DNA of 64,000 nt, taken from positions 1,054,001 through 1,118,000 of the forward strand of contig NZ_CP029488.1 in assembly GCF_003177035.1 (NCBI RefSeq). Direction: 5' to 3'. The translations under genes were made by a program, and so were the position numbers. This document shows positions 1 through 10,708 of the stretch, one piece after another (positions within the stretch are counted from its first letter, which is position 1; each line of letters opens with the position of its first letter). Source of the stretch: Salinisphaera sp. LB1. GTDB taxonomy: Bacteria > Pseudomonadota > Gammaproteobacteria > Nevskiales > Salinisphaeraceae. The notes under the pieces are model-generated. The model was given only the letters and a program-made list of their open reading frames with translations. It was not told where the DNA came from and ran no database searches.

Positions 1-791
<791 letters not shown>

Positions 792-797
792 GAGCCC

Positions 798-1685
798 CTA
801 CCGATCGTTCGGATCGAGGGCGTCACGCAGCCCGTCGCCGATGAAGTTGAAGCAGAACAGCGTCACCGCCAGAAAGATCGACGGAATGATCAGAAGCCAC
901 GGCGCCACCCCCATTTCGCCGGTGCCGTCGTTGATCAGCGCGCCCCAGGAGGTCATCGGCTCCTGCACGCCGAGACCGAGATAGCTCAGGAACGATTCGA
1001 ACAGCATCACCTGTGGGATCGTGAGGGTGACGTAGACGATGATCAGCCCTAACAGATTCGGCACCACGTGACGCGCGATGATGGCACCGCCGCCGGCCCC
1101 GGCCATCCGCGCCGCCTCGACATAAGGCTGCTGCTTGATGGTCAGCGTCTGGCCACGGACAATCCGCGCCATGTCCAGCCAGCTCACCGCGCCGATCGCG
1201 ATGAACATCAGAAACAGGTTCTGGCCAAAGTAGACGACCAGCAGTATAACGAAGAAGAAGAACGGCAGCGCATAGAGCACGTCCACCGTGCGCATCAGAA
1301 AGCCGTCCACCCGGCCACCGACGTAGCCGGCCGTGGCACCATAGATCACGCCGATGATCAGGCTCACGAAGGCGGTGACCACGCCCACCATCAGCGATAT
1401 CCGGCCGCCGACCATGGTCCGCACGAACAGATCGCGGCCGACGCTGTCGGTGCCGAAGATATGGCCATGCGCCAGCGTGGGCGCGGTCCAGATGGAATTG
1501 TAATCCTGGCTGAAATAATTGTTGGGCGTCAGCCAGGGCGCGACGATCACCATCAGCACAATGAGGCCAAGCACAATGAGCGAGCCCATGGCGGCCTTGT
1601 TGGCCCGTAGTCGGCGTATGGCATCACGGCCCAAACTATTGCCGCCGGCGGCCTTTTCCAGCGTGCTCCGCTTGCGGGTGAACAT
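798..1685 (-). CDS. oppC: Oligopeptide ABC transporter permease OppC
   Basis: Inner-membrane permease half of the peptide importer, 295 residues. It begins with a cytoplasmic basic N-terminus (MFTRKRSTLEKA), then a membrane segment near residues 35-55, then the DppC-type soluble loop containing GTDSVGRDLFVR near 80. The binding-protein-dependent permease domain follows with about five more helices and an EAA-type loop (YVEAARMAGAGGGAIIARHVVPN near 185-207). The end FNFIGDGLRDALDPN is the family's usual C-terminus. The ATG overlaps the oppB stop by one base, which suggests translational coupling. Confidence 0.95.
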   Translation of the reverse strand: MFTRKRSTLEKAAGGNSLGRDAIRRLRANKAAMGSLIVLGLIVLMVIVAPWLTPNNYFSQDYNSIWTAPTLAHGHIFGTDSVGRDLFVRTMVGGRISLMVGVVTAFVSLIIGVIYGATAGYVGGRVDGFLMRTVDVLYALPFFFFVILLVVYFGQNLFLMFIAIGAVSWLDMARIVRGQTLTIKQQPYVEAARMAGAGGGAIIARHVVPNLLGLIIVYVTLTIPQVMLFESFLSYLGLGVQEPMTSWGALINDGTGEMGVAPWLLIIPSIFLAVTLFCFNFIGDGLRDALDPNDR

Positions 1686-2599
1686 CAGTAGGCCACCCGC
1701 GGATCGAGCCAGCCGTAGAGAATATCCACAAGCAAATTAAAAAAGATGATGATGATGCCGTAGAAGAGTGTGATGCCGAGCACGAGGGTGTAGTCGCGGT
1801 TGAGCGCGCCGTTGACGAAGAACCGGCCCAGCCCCGGAATGCCGAACACCTGCTCGATGACCACCGAGCCCGTCAGGATCGCCGCGGTCGCCGGCCCGAG
1901 GAACGACACCACCGGCAGAATCGCCGCCGGCAACACGTGAATGAAGAAGATGCGATAGGACGACAGCCCCTTCGCCCGCGCAGTGCGCACGTAGTTCGAA
2001 CGCAGCACCTCAATGGTTGAGGCACGCATCAGGCGCGCTACATAGGCAATGAAGGCCACGGCCAAAGCAATGACCGGCAACACATAACTCTCCCAGCTTC
2101 CGAGACCGCCGGCCGGCAGCCAGTCGTTATCGACTGCGAACCAGAGGATAAGCAACGGTCCGATCACGAAGTTGGGGATGGATATGCCGAGCAGCGCGAA
2201 CGCAGAAGCCGAGTAATCCACGGCATGATTCTGGCGTACTGCGGCCAGCATGCCGAGCGGCACGCCCAAGGCCAGCGCGATCAGCAGCGCGAAACCACCG
2301 ACCGTTAGCGAAACCGGAAAACCGGTCGCGATCAGGCTGTTCACGCTGGTGTCCTTGTACTGGTAGGACGGCCCGAAGTCGAAATGCGCGATGTTGTACA
2401 GATAGCGGCCGTACTGCTCGTAGATCGGTTCGTTGAGGTGATACTTGGCCATGAGGTTGGCACGCACCTCGGGCGGCATCTGACGCGCGGTATCGAACGG
2501 GCTGCCCGGTGCCAGATGCACCAGAAGAAACGACAGCGTCAGCAGCACGAACAGCGTCGGAATCGCGCCGAGTACGCGCCGCACGGTATAGGACAGCAT
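1685..2599 (-). CDS. oppB: Oligopeptide ABC transporter permease OppB
   Basis: Second permease half, about 304 residues. The N-terminus (MLSYTVRRVLGAIPTLFVLL) is the standard OppB/DppB opening, with the first helix followed by a periplasmic loop. The EAA loop reads YVRTARAKGLSSYRIFFIHVLPAAI near residues 197-220. The C-terminus ends DILYGWLDPRVAY, as in the family. I chose the ATG at 2599 because a strong purine run (AGGGGGG) lies 7 bases upstream; a GTG at 2605 is the alternative. It follows oppA by about 70 bases. Confidence 0.94.
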   Translation of the reverse strand: MLSYTVRRVLGAIPTLFVLLTLSFLLVHLAPGSPFDTARQMPPEVRANLMAKYHLNEPIYEQYGRYLYNIAHFDFGPSYQYKDTSVNSLIATGFPVSLTVGGFALLIALALGVPLGMLAAVRQNHAVDYSASAFALLGISIPNFVIGPLLILWFAVDNDWLPAGGLGSWESYVLPVIALAVAFIAYVARLMRASTIEVLRSNYVRTARAKGLSSYRIFFIHVLPAAILPVVSFLGPATAAILTGSVVIEQVFGIPGLGRFFVNGALNRDYTLVLGITLFYGIIIIFFNLLVDILYGWLDPRVAY

Positions 2600-2669
2600 C
2601 CTCACACCCCCCTGAAAATGAGGTTGTCCGAGCCTGGCAATGAGCGAGACCTGGCGGCGGCAAAAACCC

Positions 2670-4328
2670 TCACTGCGACTTCCGGCTGTTGTTCACCGGC
2701 ACGATGTTGAAAAAACGCGCGGAATACATGTCCAGTGGATTGTGTACAAAGCCCTTCACATACGGCTTGATCAAGTGATGCGCGGTCACAAAAAACAACG
2801 GAATGATCGGGCTGTCGTGTAGCAGGACCTTCTCGGCCTTGTGCATGAGCGCGGTGCGTTTCGGTCCGCTCGGCGTATGTTCCGAGGCGGTGATCGCGCG
2901 ATCGTAGACTTTGCTGTCGTAGCCCGTGTAGTTGTTACCCGAGCCTGACTTCATGATCGAGAAGAACGTGTTCGGATCCTGGTAATCGCCGTACCAGCCG
3001 GCGAACACGATCTGGGTATCTATCTTGCGGCGCGCGGTTTGTAAATAGACCTTCCATTCCTGGTTGGTGGTCGTGATCTGGGCACCGAGCACCTTGCGCC
3101 ACATGGCCGCGGCCACGATCGAAATCCGTTTTTCGCTTTCACTGCTGGAAACGTAGAGCAACTCGGCCTTGAGCGGATGATCCTTGGAATAGCCGGCCTC
3201 GTGATACAACTGCCGGGCTCGGGCTATGCGTTTCTTCGCCGGCCAGTCTGCCCAGGGAAACTGCACGCTCTTGTAGCCCCTGACCACCGTAGGTATCCAG
3301 CTGTAAGCCGGCGGCTCGTTGCCGCGCAGGATCTTGTTGACCATGACCTTACGATTGAGCGCCATGGACAGAGCCATGCGCAGCTTACGATTGCCCTTGA
3401 ACGGTGGCCGGGTCACGTTCAGGTCGAGATAAAAGCTGCCGAGCGTGGGTACTGAGTGATACTGCCCCGGAATGTGTTGCTTGATCGTCTGGATTTTCGA
3501 TGTCGGCACACCCGAGGTCCAGTCGAGCGCTCCCGCCTGATAGCGGGCGAGTTCCGAGTTGCCGTCGGTAATCGGATAGAACACCACCCGATCGATCTTC
3601 GTGTCCTTGTTGTCCCAAAAGTAGGGGTTGCGCTTGAGCGCGATCTTGTCATTCACGCGCCAGCTTTCCATTTGGTAGGCGCCGTTGGTCACGGCGTGGC
3701 CGGGCTGGGTAAAGGAATGCCCCCACTTTTTCACCGCCGGCGGATAGACTGGAAAGCTGCTCGGGTGCGCCAGCGTATTGATGAAGAACGGCGTCGGCTT
3801 TTTGAGCTTGATCTGGAGCGTGTGCTTGTCCAGAGCCTTCACGCCGAGCGTGGCCGGCTTCTTCTTGCCATCGACGATTGCAGTGGCGTTGACGATCGGC
3901 GAATGAATATCGGCATACGGCGAAGCGGTGGCCGGCGCGACCGAGCGCCGCAGGCTGTAAACGTACTGCTGGGCACTGACCGGCGCTCCGTTGGACCACT
4001 TCGCGTCGTGGCGCAGATGAAAGATATAGGTCTTGTGATTAGCGCTGATATCCCAGGATTTGGCGTCCCCCGGAATCAGCTTGCCATCAGCGGCATGACT
4101 GACCAGCCCTTCATAGAGATTGACCTCGATATTGGCGGCCGGCACACCACTCGACTCGTCCGGATCCAGCGATTGGGGCTCCGCGCCGTTGCCCATGCGC
4201 AGTGTCTTGGTTCCATCGGGGGCGATCGCGGGCTGGATGCGATCGGGAAAGCGGTCATCGCTGCCTCCGCAGGCCGCGAGTAACCCCGTCGCGGCGGCCA
4301 AGCACAACACAATTCGGCATTTGAACAT
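2670..4328 (-). CDS. oppA: Oligopeptide-binding lipoprotein OppA
   Basis: Substrate-binding protein of family SBP_bac_5 that feeds peptides to OppBC, 552 residues from the ATG at 4328. The frame is open further upstream, but this start gives a short basic N-terminus, a hydrophobic core and a clear lipobox (LLAAC, Cys about 18), so it is predicted to be a lipoprotein. Family hallmarks are LRMGNGAEPQSLDPDESSG near residue 43, the NLYEGL motif, WSNGAPVSAQQYVYSLRRSV, TNGAYQ and FAGWYGDYQDPNTFFSIM. It is the first gene of the opp unit. About 80 bases separate its start from an upstream region of no obvious coding content that ends at the mnmG stop. Confidence 0.94.
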   Translation of the reverse strand: MFKCRIVLCLAAATGLLAACGGSDDRFPDRIQPAIAPDGTKTLRMGNGAEPQSLDPDESSGVPAANIEVNLYEGLVSHAADGKLIPGDAKSWDISANHKTYIFHLRHDAKWSNGAPVSAQQYVYSLRRSVAPATASPYADIHSPIVNATAIVDGKKKPATLGVKALDKHTLQIKLKKPTPFFINTLAHPSSFPVYPPAVKKWGHSFTQPGHAVTNGAYQMESWRVNDKIALKRNPYFWDNKDTKIDRVVFYPITDGNSELARYQAGALDWTSGVPTSKIQTIKQHIPGQYHSVPTLGSFYLDLNVTRPPFKGNRKLRMALSMALNRKVMVNKILRGNEPPAYSWIPTVVRGYKSVQFPWADWPAKKRIARARQLYHEAGYSKDHPLKAELLYVSSSESEKRISIVAAAMWRKVLGAQITTTNQEWKVYLQTARRKIDTQIVFAGWYGDYQDPNTFFSIMKSGSGNNYTGYDSKVYDRAITASEHTPSGPKRTALMHKAEKVLLHDSPIIPLFFVTAHHLIKPYVKGFVHNPLDMYSARFFNIVPVNNSRKSQ

Positions 4329-4523
4329 AAAAAATCGCGTCCCCGCCTCCGGACCCAAGCCGGCCGGATCATCTGCAATCGCCCCCGCCGAACGCTGTGC
4401 TGACCGTCGTTTCAGTCGATCATTCGCTGGGCGTACCGCCAAGGTCGTTCACCGCTAACCGCGCATCGCTCGAAGATTTTTCAAAACGACACGCATGTGA
4501 TTCAGACCCGCGTCAAACAACGC

Positions 4524-6440
4524 CTACGCGCTCTTAGCAAGTTTCGCGCCGGATTTCTTGAGGTGCACCAATAGCAGGGAAATCGCCGCCGGCGTCATGC
4601 CCGGGATACGCGCGGCCTGGCCGATGGTCGCTGGGCGAACCTCGGCGAGCTTGCCCGTCAATTCGTTGGACAGGCCTGTGACCGCCGTGTAATCGATATC
4701 CGCCGGCAAAACGGTGGCTTCGTGGGCGGCGGCGCGCTCGATTTCCTCGGCCTGGCGAGCGATGTAGCCGGCGTACTTAGCCTGAATCTCGACCTGCTCG
4801 CCCACAGCCGTCGAGGCTTCGGCCGACAGCCCGCCCGTGTTGGCCGGGCCGATCATGGCCAGCCCGGCCAGATCCGCATGCCCGATGCCGGGGCGCTTCA
4901 ACAGCTCCGCCGCGGGCGTGGCTTCCTTCAGCGGCCCGCCGAGCAGCGCCTCGCCGCGGTCCGCGCCGAGATCATGCGGCTTGATGGTAATCGCCGCCAG
5001 CCGCGCCTGTTCGGCGATCACGGCATCGCGCTTGGCGGTGAATGCCGACCAGCGCGCGTCGTCGACCAGGCCGAGATCGCGCCCGGCCGGCGTCAGGCGG
5101 GCATCGGCGTTGTCCTCGCGCAGCAGCAGGCGATGCTCGGCGCGTGAGGTGAACATGCGATACGGCTCGATCGTGCCGCGGGTGATCAGGTCGTCGACCA
5201 GCACACCGATATAGGCTTCGTGCCGGCCCGGCCACCAGGCAGGCTCGCCCGCGGCCGCCCGCGCGGCATTGATGCCGGCCAGCAGCCCCTGGGCGGCGGC
5301 CTCCTCGTAGCCGGTGGTGCCGTTGATCTGGCCGGCGAAGTACAGGCCACCGATAGCCTGGGTCTCCAGGCTGTAGTTCAGCGCCCGCGGGTCGAAGTAG
5401 TCGTATTCGATGGCATAGCCGGGACGCGTGATATGCGCGTTCTCGAAGCCCTCGATGGTGCGCACCAGCGCCAGCTGGGTGGCGAACGACAGGCTGGTGG
5501 AAATACCGTTGGGATAAACCTCGGCCGCGGTCAGCCCCTCCGGCTCGATGAAGATCTGGTGGCTGTCCTTGTCGGCGAAGCGCACCACCTTGTCCTCGAT
5601 CGACGGACAGTAACGCGGACCGGCCGAATCGATCGCGCCGGAATAGATCGCCGATTCATGCAGCCGCTCACGGATGATTTCGTGCGTGCGCGCGTTGGTG
5701 TAGGTGATATGGCAGGGGATCTGCTGCGGATGCTCGTCCCGGCTGCCCATGAACGAAAACACCGGCGCCGGCGTATCGCCCGGCTGCTCGGCCAGCCGCG
5801 AATAATCGATCGACTTGGCATCGATGCGCGGCGGCGTGCCGGTCTTGAGCCGCCCGACCGGCAGGTCCAGCGCGCGCAGGCGCTCAGCCAGGGCGTTGGA
5901 GGGCGCATCGCCCGCGCGCCCGCCGCCGAAGCGTTTTTCACCGACATGGATCGTGCCGCCCAGGAACGTGCCGACGGTCAGCACCACGGTGGGCGCGTGA
6001 AACGCCAGCCCCATCGCCGTCATTACGCCGGCGACATGCCCGTCATCGACGATCAGATCGGCCACCGACTGCTGGAACAGATGCAGATTCGGCTGGTTTT
6101 CCACCATTTCCCGCGCCGCCGCCTTGTACAACGCGCGATCGGCCTGGGCCCGGGTGGCACGTACGGCGGGGCCCTTGCGGGCGTTGAGCGTACGAAACTG
6201 GATGCCGCCGCGATCGGCGGCGCGCGCCATCACCCCGCCCAGCGCATCGATCTCGCGCACGAGGTGGCCCTTGCCGATACCGCCGATGGCGGGATTGCAG
6301 GACATCTGGCCGATGGTTTCGATGTTGTCGGTCAGCAGCAGCGTGCGCGCACCGGCCCGGGCCGCCGCGGTGGCGGCCTCGGTGCCGGCGTGGCCGCCGC
6401 CGACCACGATGACGTCGAACCGGGTCTGACTCTGGAGCAT
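4524..6440 (-). CDS. mnmG: tRNA uridine-5-carboxymethylaminomethyl synthase subunit MnmG
   Basis: FAD-dependent subunit of the MnmEG complex, which installs the (c)mnm5 group on the wobble uridine of several tRNAs. The protein is 638 residues, the usual length. The N-terminal dinucleotide fold is [21 protein letters not shown] near residue 10, followed by [22 protein letters not shown] near 46, [20 protein letters not shown] near 80, and the C-terminal conserved stretch [17 protein letters not shown]. The ATG at 6440 is preferred over an upstream one at 6494 because [16 protein letters not shown] matches the family start. The usual partner rsmG is not downstream: the gene is followed by oppA. 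Confidence 0.97.
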   Translation of the reverse strand: MLQSQTRFDVIVVGGGHAGTEAATAAARAGARTLLLTDNIETIGQMSCNPAIGGIGKGHLVREIDALGGVMARAADRGGIQFRTLNARKGPAVRATRAQADRALYKAAAREMVENQPNLHLFQQSVADLIVDDGHVAGVMTAMGLAFHAPTVVLTVGTFLGGTIHVGEKRFGGGRAGDAPSNALAERLRALDLPVGRLKTGTPPRIDAKSIDYSRLAEQPGDTPAPVFSFMGSRDEHPQQIPCHITYTNARTHEIIRERLHESAIYSGAIDSAGPRYCPSIEDKVVRFADKDSHQIFIEPEGLTAAEVYPNGISTSLSFATQLALVRTIEGFENAHITRPGYAIEYDYFDPRALNYSLETQAIGGLYFAGQINGTTGYEEAAAQGLLAGINAARAAAGEPAWWPGRHEAYIGVLVDDLITRGTIEPYRMFTSRAEHRLLLREDNADARLTPAGRDLGLVDDARWSAFTAKRDAVIAEQARLAAITIKPHDLGADRGEALLGGPLKEATPAAELLKRPGIGHADLAGLAMIGPANTGGLSAEASTAVGEQVEIQAKYAGYIARQAEEIERAAAHEATVLPADIDYTAVTGLSNELTGKLAEVRPATIGQAARIPGMTPAAISLLLVHLKKSGAKLAKSA

Positions 6441-6707
6441 GGCAATTCGCACCCTGCACGGGCGTGTTGTTCGAATGGATCGCGGCAGGCGCATGCGCGC
6501 CCTGCATGCCGTCTTGCCAGCAAACGACGCGTGTGGGCGCCGTGTCTGAAACGCCGCATTATAACGCTTCGCACAACGTCCCGAGACGAATCCGGCCGAA
6601 TTTCAGCTCACGGCGCCGGACCGGCCCATGCGCGCGCCGCAACAGCCGGCACCGCATCATGTTATCGCCCGTTCGCCGAGCCGCTACGGCGGCTTCGACC
6701 CGATCGA

Positions 6708-8081
6708 CTACAGGCCCTGCGCCGCCGCGACGAACTGGCCGACCAGCGCACGCCATTGGGGACGATTGCGGCCGTTGATCCGCATCCGGCCGTCGCCCAG
6801 CACGAGCCGCATGCGGTAACGTTGCCCGTCGTCGGAGGGCGCAATCAGATTGCGCGCCACCAGTGCCTGCACGCGGGCATCGATGGCGGCCTCGGGCGGC
6901 GCGCCGGCCGTGGCCCCCAGCGTACGCCCCAGCAACCGGCGCAGAATGGGCCGTGGCAACGAAAGTCGCAGCCGTGCCTGCAGCTGAGACAACGCCGCCG
7001 CCGCATCGCGGGAAGGCTTGAAGTCTGGTGGCACCTGGATATGCGCGCCAGCCCGGATTGCGCCGTCGCGCGTGGCGAGTTCGAACCGGCCGACCTGCAC
7101 TTGCGAGCCCGGCGGCAACAACCCGGGCAGGATGTCGTGATACAGCTCGGGGGCGTCGAGCGCCCCGCCCGACCAGCCGCCGAGCCGGCGCCAGCGGTCG
7201 GGCAGTGCGGCCCAGGCCAGCGGATGCAGGCCGTGCTGGCGCGCATGGAGAATGACCGCGCCCTGGGTGCTGTCGGGCAACACGAGTTTCCCGATATGGA
7301 GCGAGACCGCGGTGGTGCCCGGTGCGGGGCAGCGAGTGGTCAATTTTAAATGGCTCAGCCGAGTCGCGTGTCCGTGACCGTTGTCCAACGTGATCGAATC
7401 GGCGGTAAGTCGACTGTTGGCGAGTTCTCCGCCGGGTGCCGCGCGCGCCTGGAAATGCAGATGGCGCCAGGCGATATGGCCCGCCGACTGGCGCACCAAC
7501 GAAAACGAGGGCCAGTCCAGGCTCAGGCCATGGATCCGGCGGGCGAGCCAGCCGAACCGCAGCGCCCCGGATACGGTCGCGGTCTCCACCTGTGCCACCG
7601 GCTTTCGACGGGCGACACTGAAGGTCATCCCTGTGAATGACAGATGCGCCCGCCCACGGCCATCCAGCCGGATATGCGAGGTGACGGTCAGCGGGCCGGG
7701 CGCCGGCGAGAAGGCATAATGCGGCCAGAGCGACGTCAGATCGGCGCGTGTCTCGACCACTGCCAGCACCGGACTCAGCGACACCGGCGTCGCGCCCCAG
7801 GCCAGCGGACCATGATCGATACGGCTGGCGAGCGCGAGCGCCGGGCAGGGTTGGGCGTGACAAAGAGGACCGATCGGGCGCAATACGACCGTCGCATGCG
7901 AGACGAACCAGCCGCGATCGAAAGTCCGGCGCACCACTTGCAGATAGCCCGGCACCGCGAGATGCGCCACCACGGCATCGAAACGCGCAGCCAGCACCCA
8001 GCCAACGCCATACGGCGCCGCCACGCCCAACAGCGCGAGCGCCGCCAGGCCCCAGAGCAGCGTCTTGATCAGCCGCCGCAA
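6708..8081 (-). CDS. YdgA-like DUF945 family protein
   Basis: Protein of 457 residues with an N-terminal membrane anchor (LIKTLLWGLAALALLGVAAPYGVGWVLA, residues about 4-31) followed by a large, probably periplasmic, beta-rich domain. The early sequence, with FDRGWFVSHATVVLRP near 57-72, resembles the DUF945/YdgA family, whose members are envelope proteins of unclear function. The gene starts with a TTG at 8081 with only a weak ribosome binding site, so the exact start is uncertain. The C-terminus contains the RIGNVDGQRYRM-like pattern (SDDGQRYRMRLVLGDGRMRINGR). The 267 bases between it and mnmG hold no gene that I can support. Confidence 0.72.
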   Translation of the reverse strand: MRRLIKTLLWGLAALALLGVAAPYGVGWVLAARFDAVVAHLAVPGYLQVVRRTFDRGWFVSHATVVLRPIGPLCHAQPCPALALASRIDHGPLAWGATPVSLSPVLAVVETRADLTSLWPHYAFSPAPGPLTVTSHIRLDGRGRAHLSFTGMTFSVARRKPVAQVETATVSGALRFGWLARRIHGLSLDWPSFSLVRQSAGHIAWRHLHFQARAAPGGELANSRLTADSITLDNGHGHATRLSHLKLTTRCPAPGTTAVSLHIGKLVLPDSTQGAVILHARQHGLHPLAWAALPDRWRRLGGWSGGALDAPELYHDILPGLLPPGSQVQVGRFELATRDGAIRAGAHIQVPPDFKPSRDAAAALSQLQARLRLSLPRPILRRLLGRTLGATAGAPPEAAIDARVQALVARNLIAPSDDGQRYRMRLVLGDGRMRINGRNRPQWRALVGQFVAAAQGL

Positions 8082-8358
8082 GACAACGCCCGGCCGTCGG
8101 TCGCGCCTGCACGCGCGACGCGCTGAATTCGAACCCGGAATCGCCGACCGTTCATGAGTCGCATATTAGGCGCAGTCGGCGGCAACCGCGAAGTCGGCCC
8201 CGGCGCGCCGATGCATTCGGGTGGGGACCGCGCCGGTCTGGTATGTATCTTGATAAGACTGTCCCGGAACCGGCGCGTTTGCGCCGTTGCACTTTTATAG
8301 CGCACCGGCGCGTGCATACGCACCATCACGGCGCTCGACATCAGAACAGGCTGACTCC

Positions 8359-10083
8359 ATGACCGATGCTGCCCGAGGCGCCACGCCCGACGAGGCGACC
8401 CAGGAAACCTTCATCGAGTGGCTCGCGCCGCTCTACGGCGACGGCGCCGCCCGCGACTGCATCGACGCGATGGCCGAGTCGGCACGGCACCACAATCTGC
8501 CCCGCAGCACCGACATGGCGGTCGATCAGTCGCTCAACCTGATGATCACCTACCCCGATATCATCCAGCACCCGGGTCAAGCGCCGCTGGCCACCCTGCG
8601 TGATTTCATCGCCCAGAACATCGGCGATGCCATTACCGCCGTGCATCTCCTGCCATTCTTTCCGCACAGCTCGGACGAAGGGTTTTCGGTGATGAACTAT
8701 CGCGAGGTCAACCCGGATTTCGGCGCCTGGGAAGACATCCACGCGCTGGCCGACGACAAGCCGCTGATGTTCGATCTCGTGCTCAACCATGCCTCGCGCA
8801 AGGGCGTGTGGTTCGCGCATTATCTGGCCGATGCCGATCCCGGGCGTGACTATTTCATCGAGGTCGACCCGGCCGCGGACCTGCGCTCGGTGGTCCGCCC
8901 GCGCGCCACACCGCTACTGGCCGAAGTGGTCACGGCCCGCGGCACGAAACATCTCTGGGCCACCTTCTCGGACGACCAGATCGACCTGAACTTCGCCAAC
9001 CCGCGAGTGATGAACGAATTCATCGACATCATCTTCGGGTACGTCGCCCACGGCGCGCGGCTTTTACGCCTGGATGCGGTGGCCTTTCTCTGGAAGGAGA
9101 TCGGCACGCCCTGCATCCACCTGTGGCAGACCCACCGCGTGATCAAGTTCCTGCGGGCGGTGCTCGAATACTATGCCCCGGGCCTGCAGTTGATCACCGA
9201 AACCAACGTGCCGCACGCCGAAAACATCTCGTACCTCACCGATGGCGACGAGGCCCACGTCGCCTACCAATTCGTACTTCCGCCGCTGGCCGCCCATACC
9301 CTGCTCACCGGCGACGCCACGCGGCTGACCGAATGGGCCTCCAGCCTGCCGCCGCTGCCCGCGGGCTGTCATTTTCTGAATTTCACCGCCAGCCACGACG
9401 GCATAGGCCTGCGCTCGGTCGAATCGATTCTTTCCGACGACCAGCGCGACGCACTGGTCGCGACCACCCGCGAGCGTGGCGGCTTCGTGTCGACCCGGGC
9501 CATGCCCGACGGCAGCACGCGTCCCTACGAACTCAACATCACCTATTACGACCTGCTGGGCGCGCCCGGGGAACGCGACAGCCAGAACCATATCGACCGG
9601 TTCGTCGTCAGCCAGGCGATCGCGATGGCGCTGGCCGGCATTCCGGCGCTGTATTTCCACAGTCTGGTCGGCACCCACAACGACCTGGAAGGGGTCGAAG
9701 CCTCCGGCCACAGTCGTTCGATCAACCGGCGGCGCTACGATCTCGGCGAGCTCAACTACCAACTCGGCATCGATTCGCACCACGCCCGCGTGCTGGCCCG
9801 GCTCAAGCGCCTGCTGGTGGTACGCGCCCGCCAGCCGGCCTTTCACCCCGACGCGGCCCAGTCCATCGTCGACCTCGGCCCCTCGCTGTTCGCCGTGCAG
9901 CGCAGCACAAGCGACCAGACCCTGCTCGCCCTGCACAACGTCACCGACAAGCCAGTCAAGGTGCCGGGGCACATACTGCCCGAGGCGCGCGTGCGCCGGA
10001 ACGTCACGGCGTCCACCCAGATCAGCGGCGCCCAGCGCACGATATCGCTGGCGCCCTACGAAATCGCCTGGATCAGCGATTAG
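8359..10083 (+). CDS. Glucosylglycerate phosphorylase / sucrose-phosphorylase family (GH13_18)
   Basis: Predicted to phosphorolyse 2-O-alpha-glucosylglycerate to glucose 1-phosphate and D-glycerate in the cytoplasm. It is 574 residues from the ATG at 8359; the frame is open upstream but MTDAARG is the natural start. GH13 features are VHLLPFFPHSSDEGFSV near 95, DLVLNHAS near 138, the nucleophile region LRLDAVAFLW near 236, the acid/base region ITETNVPH near 280 and ASHDGIG near 346. Sucrose phosphorylases are shorter (about 490-500 residues). The length, plus gpgP and gpgS 2 kb away, favours the glucosylglycerate enzyme (E. coli YcjM and Meiothermus type) over sucrose phosphorylase. Specificity is inferred from context, not from a verified specificity loop. 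Confidence 0.85.
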   Translation: MTDAARGATPDEATQETFIEWLAPLYGDGAARDCIDAMAESARHHNLPRSTDMAVDQSLNLMITYPDIIQHPGQAPLATLRDFIAQNIGDAITAVHLLPFFPHSSDEGFSVMNYREVNPDFGAWEDIHALADDKPLMFDLVLNHASRKGVWFAHYLADADPGRDYFIEVDPAADLRSVVRPRATPLLAEVVTARGTKHLWATFSDDQIDLNFANPRVMNEFIDIIFGYVAHGARLLRLDAVAFLWKEIGTPCIHLWQTHRVIKFLRAVLEYYAPGLQLITETNVPHAENISYLTDGDEAHVAYQFVLPPLAAHTLLTGDATRLTEWASSLPPLPAGCHFLNFTASHDGIGLRSVESILSDDQRDALVATTRERGGFVSTRAMPDGSTRPYELNITYYDLLGAPGERDSQNHIDRFVVSQAIAMALAGIPALYFHSLVGTHNDLEGVEASGHSRSINRRRYDLGELNYQLGIDSHHARVLARLKRLLVVRARQPAFHPDAAQSIVDLGPSLFAVQRSTSDQTLLALHNVTDKPVKVPGHILPEARVRRNVTASTQISGAQRTISLAPYEIAWISD

Positions 10084-10099
10084 GCCCGCAACACAACCC

Positions 10100-10130
10100 G
10101 CGCGGGGCGCGCTGTCGCCAAGCCCCGCGC
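10100..10130. terminator. GC hairpin between convergent genes
   Basis: Perfect 9-bp inverted repeat, GCGCGGGGC at 10100-10108 and GCCCCGCGC at 10122-10130, with a 13-base loop. It lies between the convergent phosphorylase gene and ivy. There is no T-tract on either side, so if it terminates it is not a canonical intrinsic terminator. Confidence 0.4.
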
Positions 10131-10140
10131 CGCCGGCCGA

Positions 10141-10575
10141 TCAGCGAAACAGATAGGCCGCGATGAAACGGCGCTGCGGCCGATCCGGCTGGCCGAGCCA
10201 GGTGATCTTCGAGGATTTCGGGCCCATCGCCTGCTGCCCCTGGTTGACCACCAGCGCGCCCACGGCCGTATTCGATGACGGCGTCATCAGGCTCACCAGG
10301 CTCTGGCCGGAACAGTCGTGCGGCTTGCAACCGGTGAGCACGGCATAGCGTTGGCCCTCGAGGGTAATGTGCGAGACCGGCGTTTCCGTGCCCATCGAGG
10401 CGACCCAGCCGTGTTTGGCCCGGATCGGCGCCACGAGCTTTTCATACTGGGCCATCCGCGCCGGCTTGGTCTTGAGCCATTGCGTTGGATAAACCGTATC
10501 CGAGCCGGCGGCGAAAGCCGTGGCCGTTGCGAGCGAAACGACGAGAACAACACCGGCGAACATGATTCGACGCAT
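10141..10575 (-). CDS. ivy: Inhibitor of vertebrate lysozyme (Ivy) family, periplasmic
   Basis: Small secreted protein of 144 residues. The signal peptide is MRRIMFAGVVLVVSLATATAFA, with predicted cleavage after about residue 23. The diagnostic Ivy loop CKPHDC, which enters the lysozyme active site with its central His, is at residues 83-88, and LVSLMTPSSNTAVGALV follows as expected. The start at 10575 has a good AGGAG site 7 bases upstream. It would protect peptidoglycan from C-type lysozymes or moderate endogenous lytic enzymes. It is convergent with the upstream phosphorylase and sits just downstream of gpgS; no functional link to the glucosylglycerate genes is evident. Confidence 0.88.
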   Translation of the reverse strand: MRRIMFAGVVLVVSLATATAFAAGSDTVYPTQWLKTKPARMAQYEKLVAPIRAKHGWVASMGTETPVSHITLEGQRYAVLTGCKPHDCSGQSLVSLMTPSSNTAVGALVVNQGQQAMGPKSSKITWLGQPDRPQRRFIAAYLFR

Positions 10576-10708
10576 GGCGACTCCTGGATGATGAAACAGC
10601 CGGCCGGGGACAAGCGCCACAGGCTTGACGCGAGCCACGCCCGAAGCCGGTCCGCAAGCGAGAATACGCCACCCGTCGCGCCATGACGTTTACGGCCGGG
10701 CGCCTGTT

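Noticed and set aside
5220-7349. 709-codon open frame on the plus strand
   Set aside because: Antisense to mnmG and the YdgA-like gene, no motif and strongly Arg/Gln-biased.
8359-10083. Sucrose phosphorylase as the primary name
   Set aside because: Same GH13_18 family, but the 574-residue length and the gpgS/gpgP neighbours favour glucosylglycerate. Specificity is still unproven.
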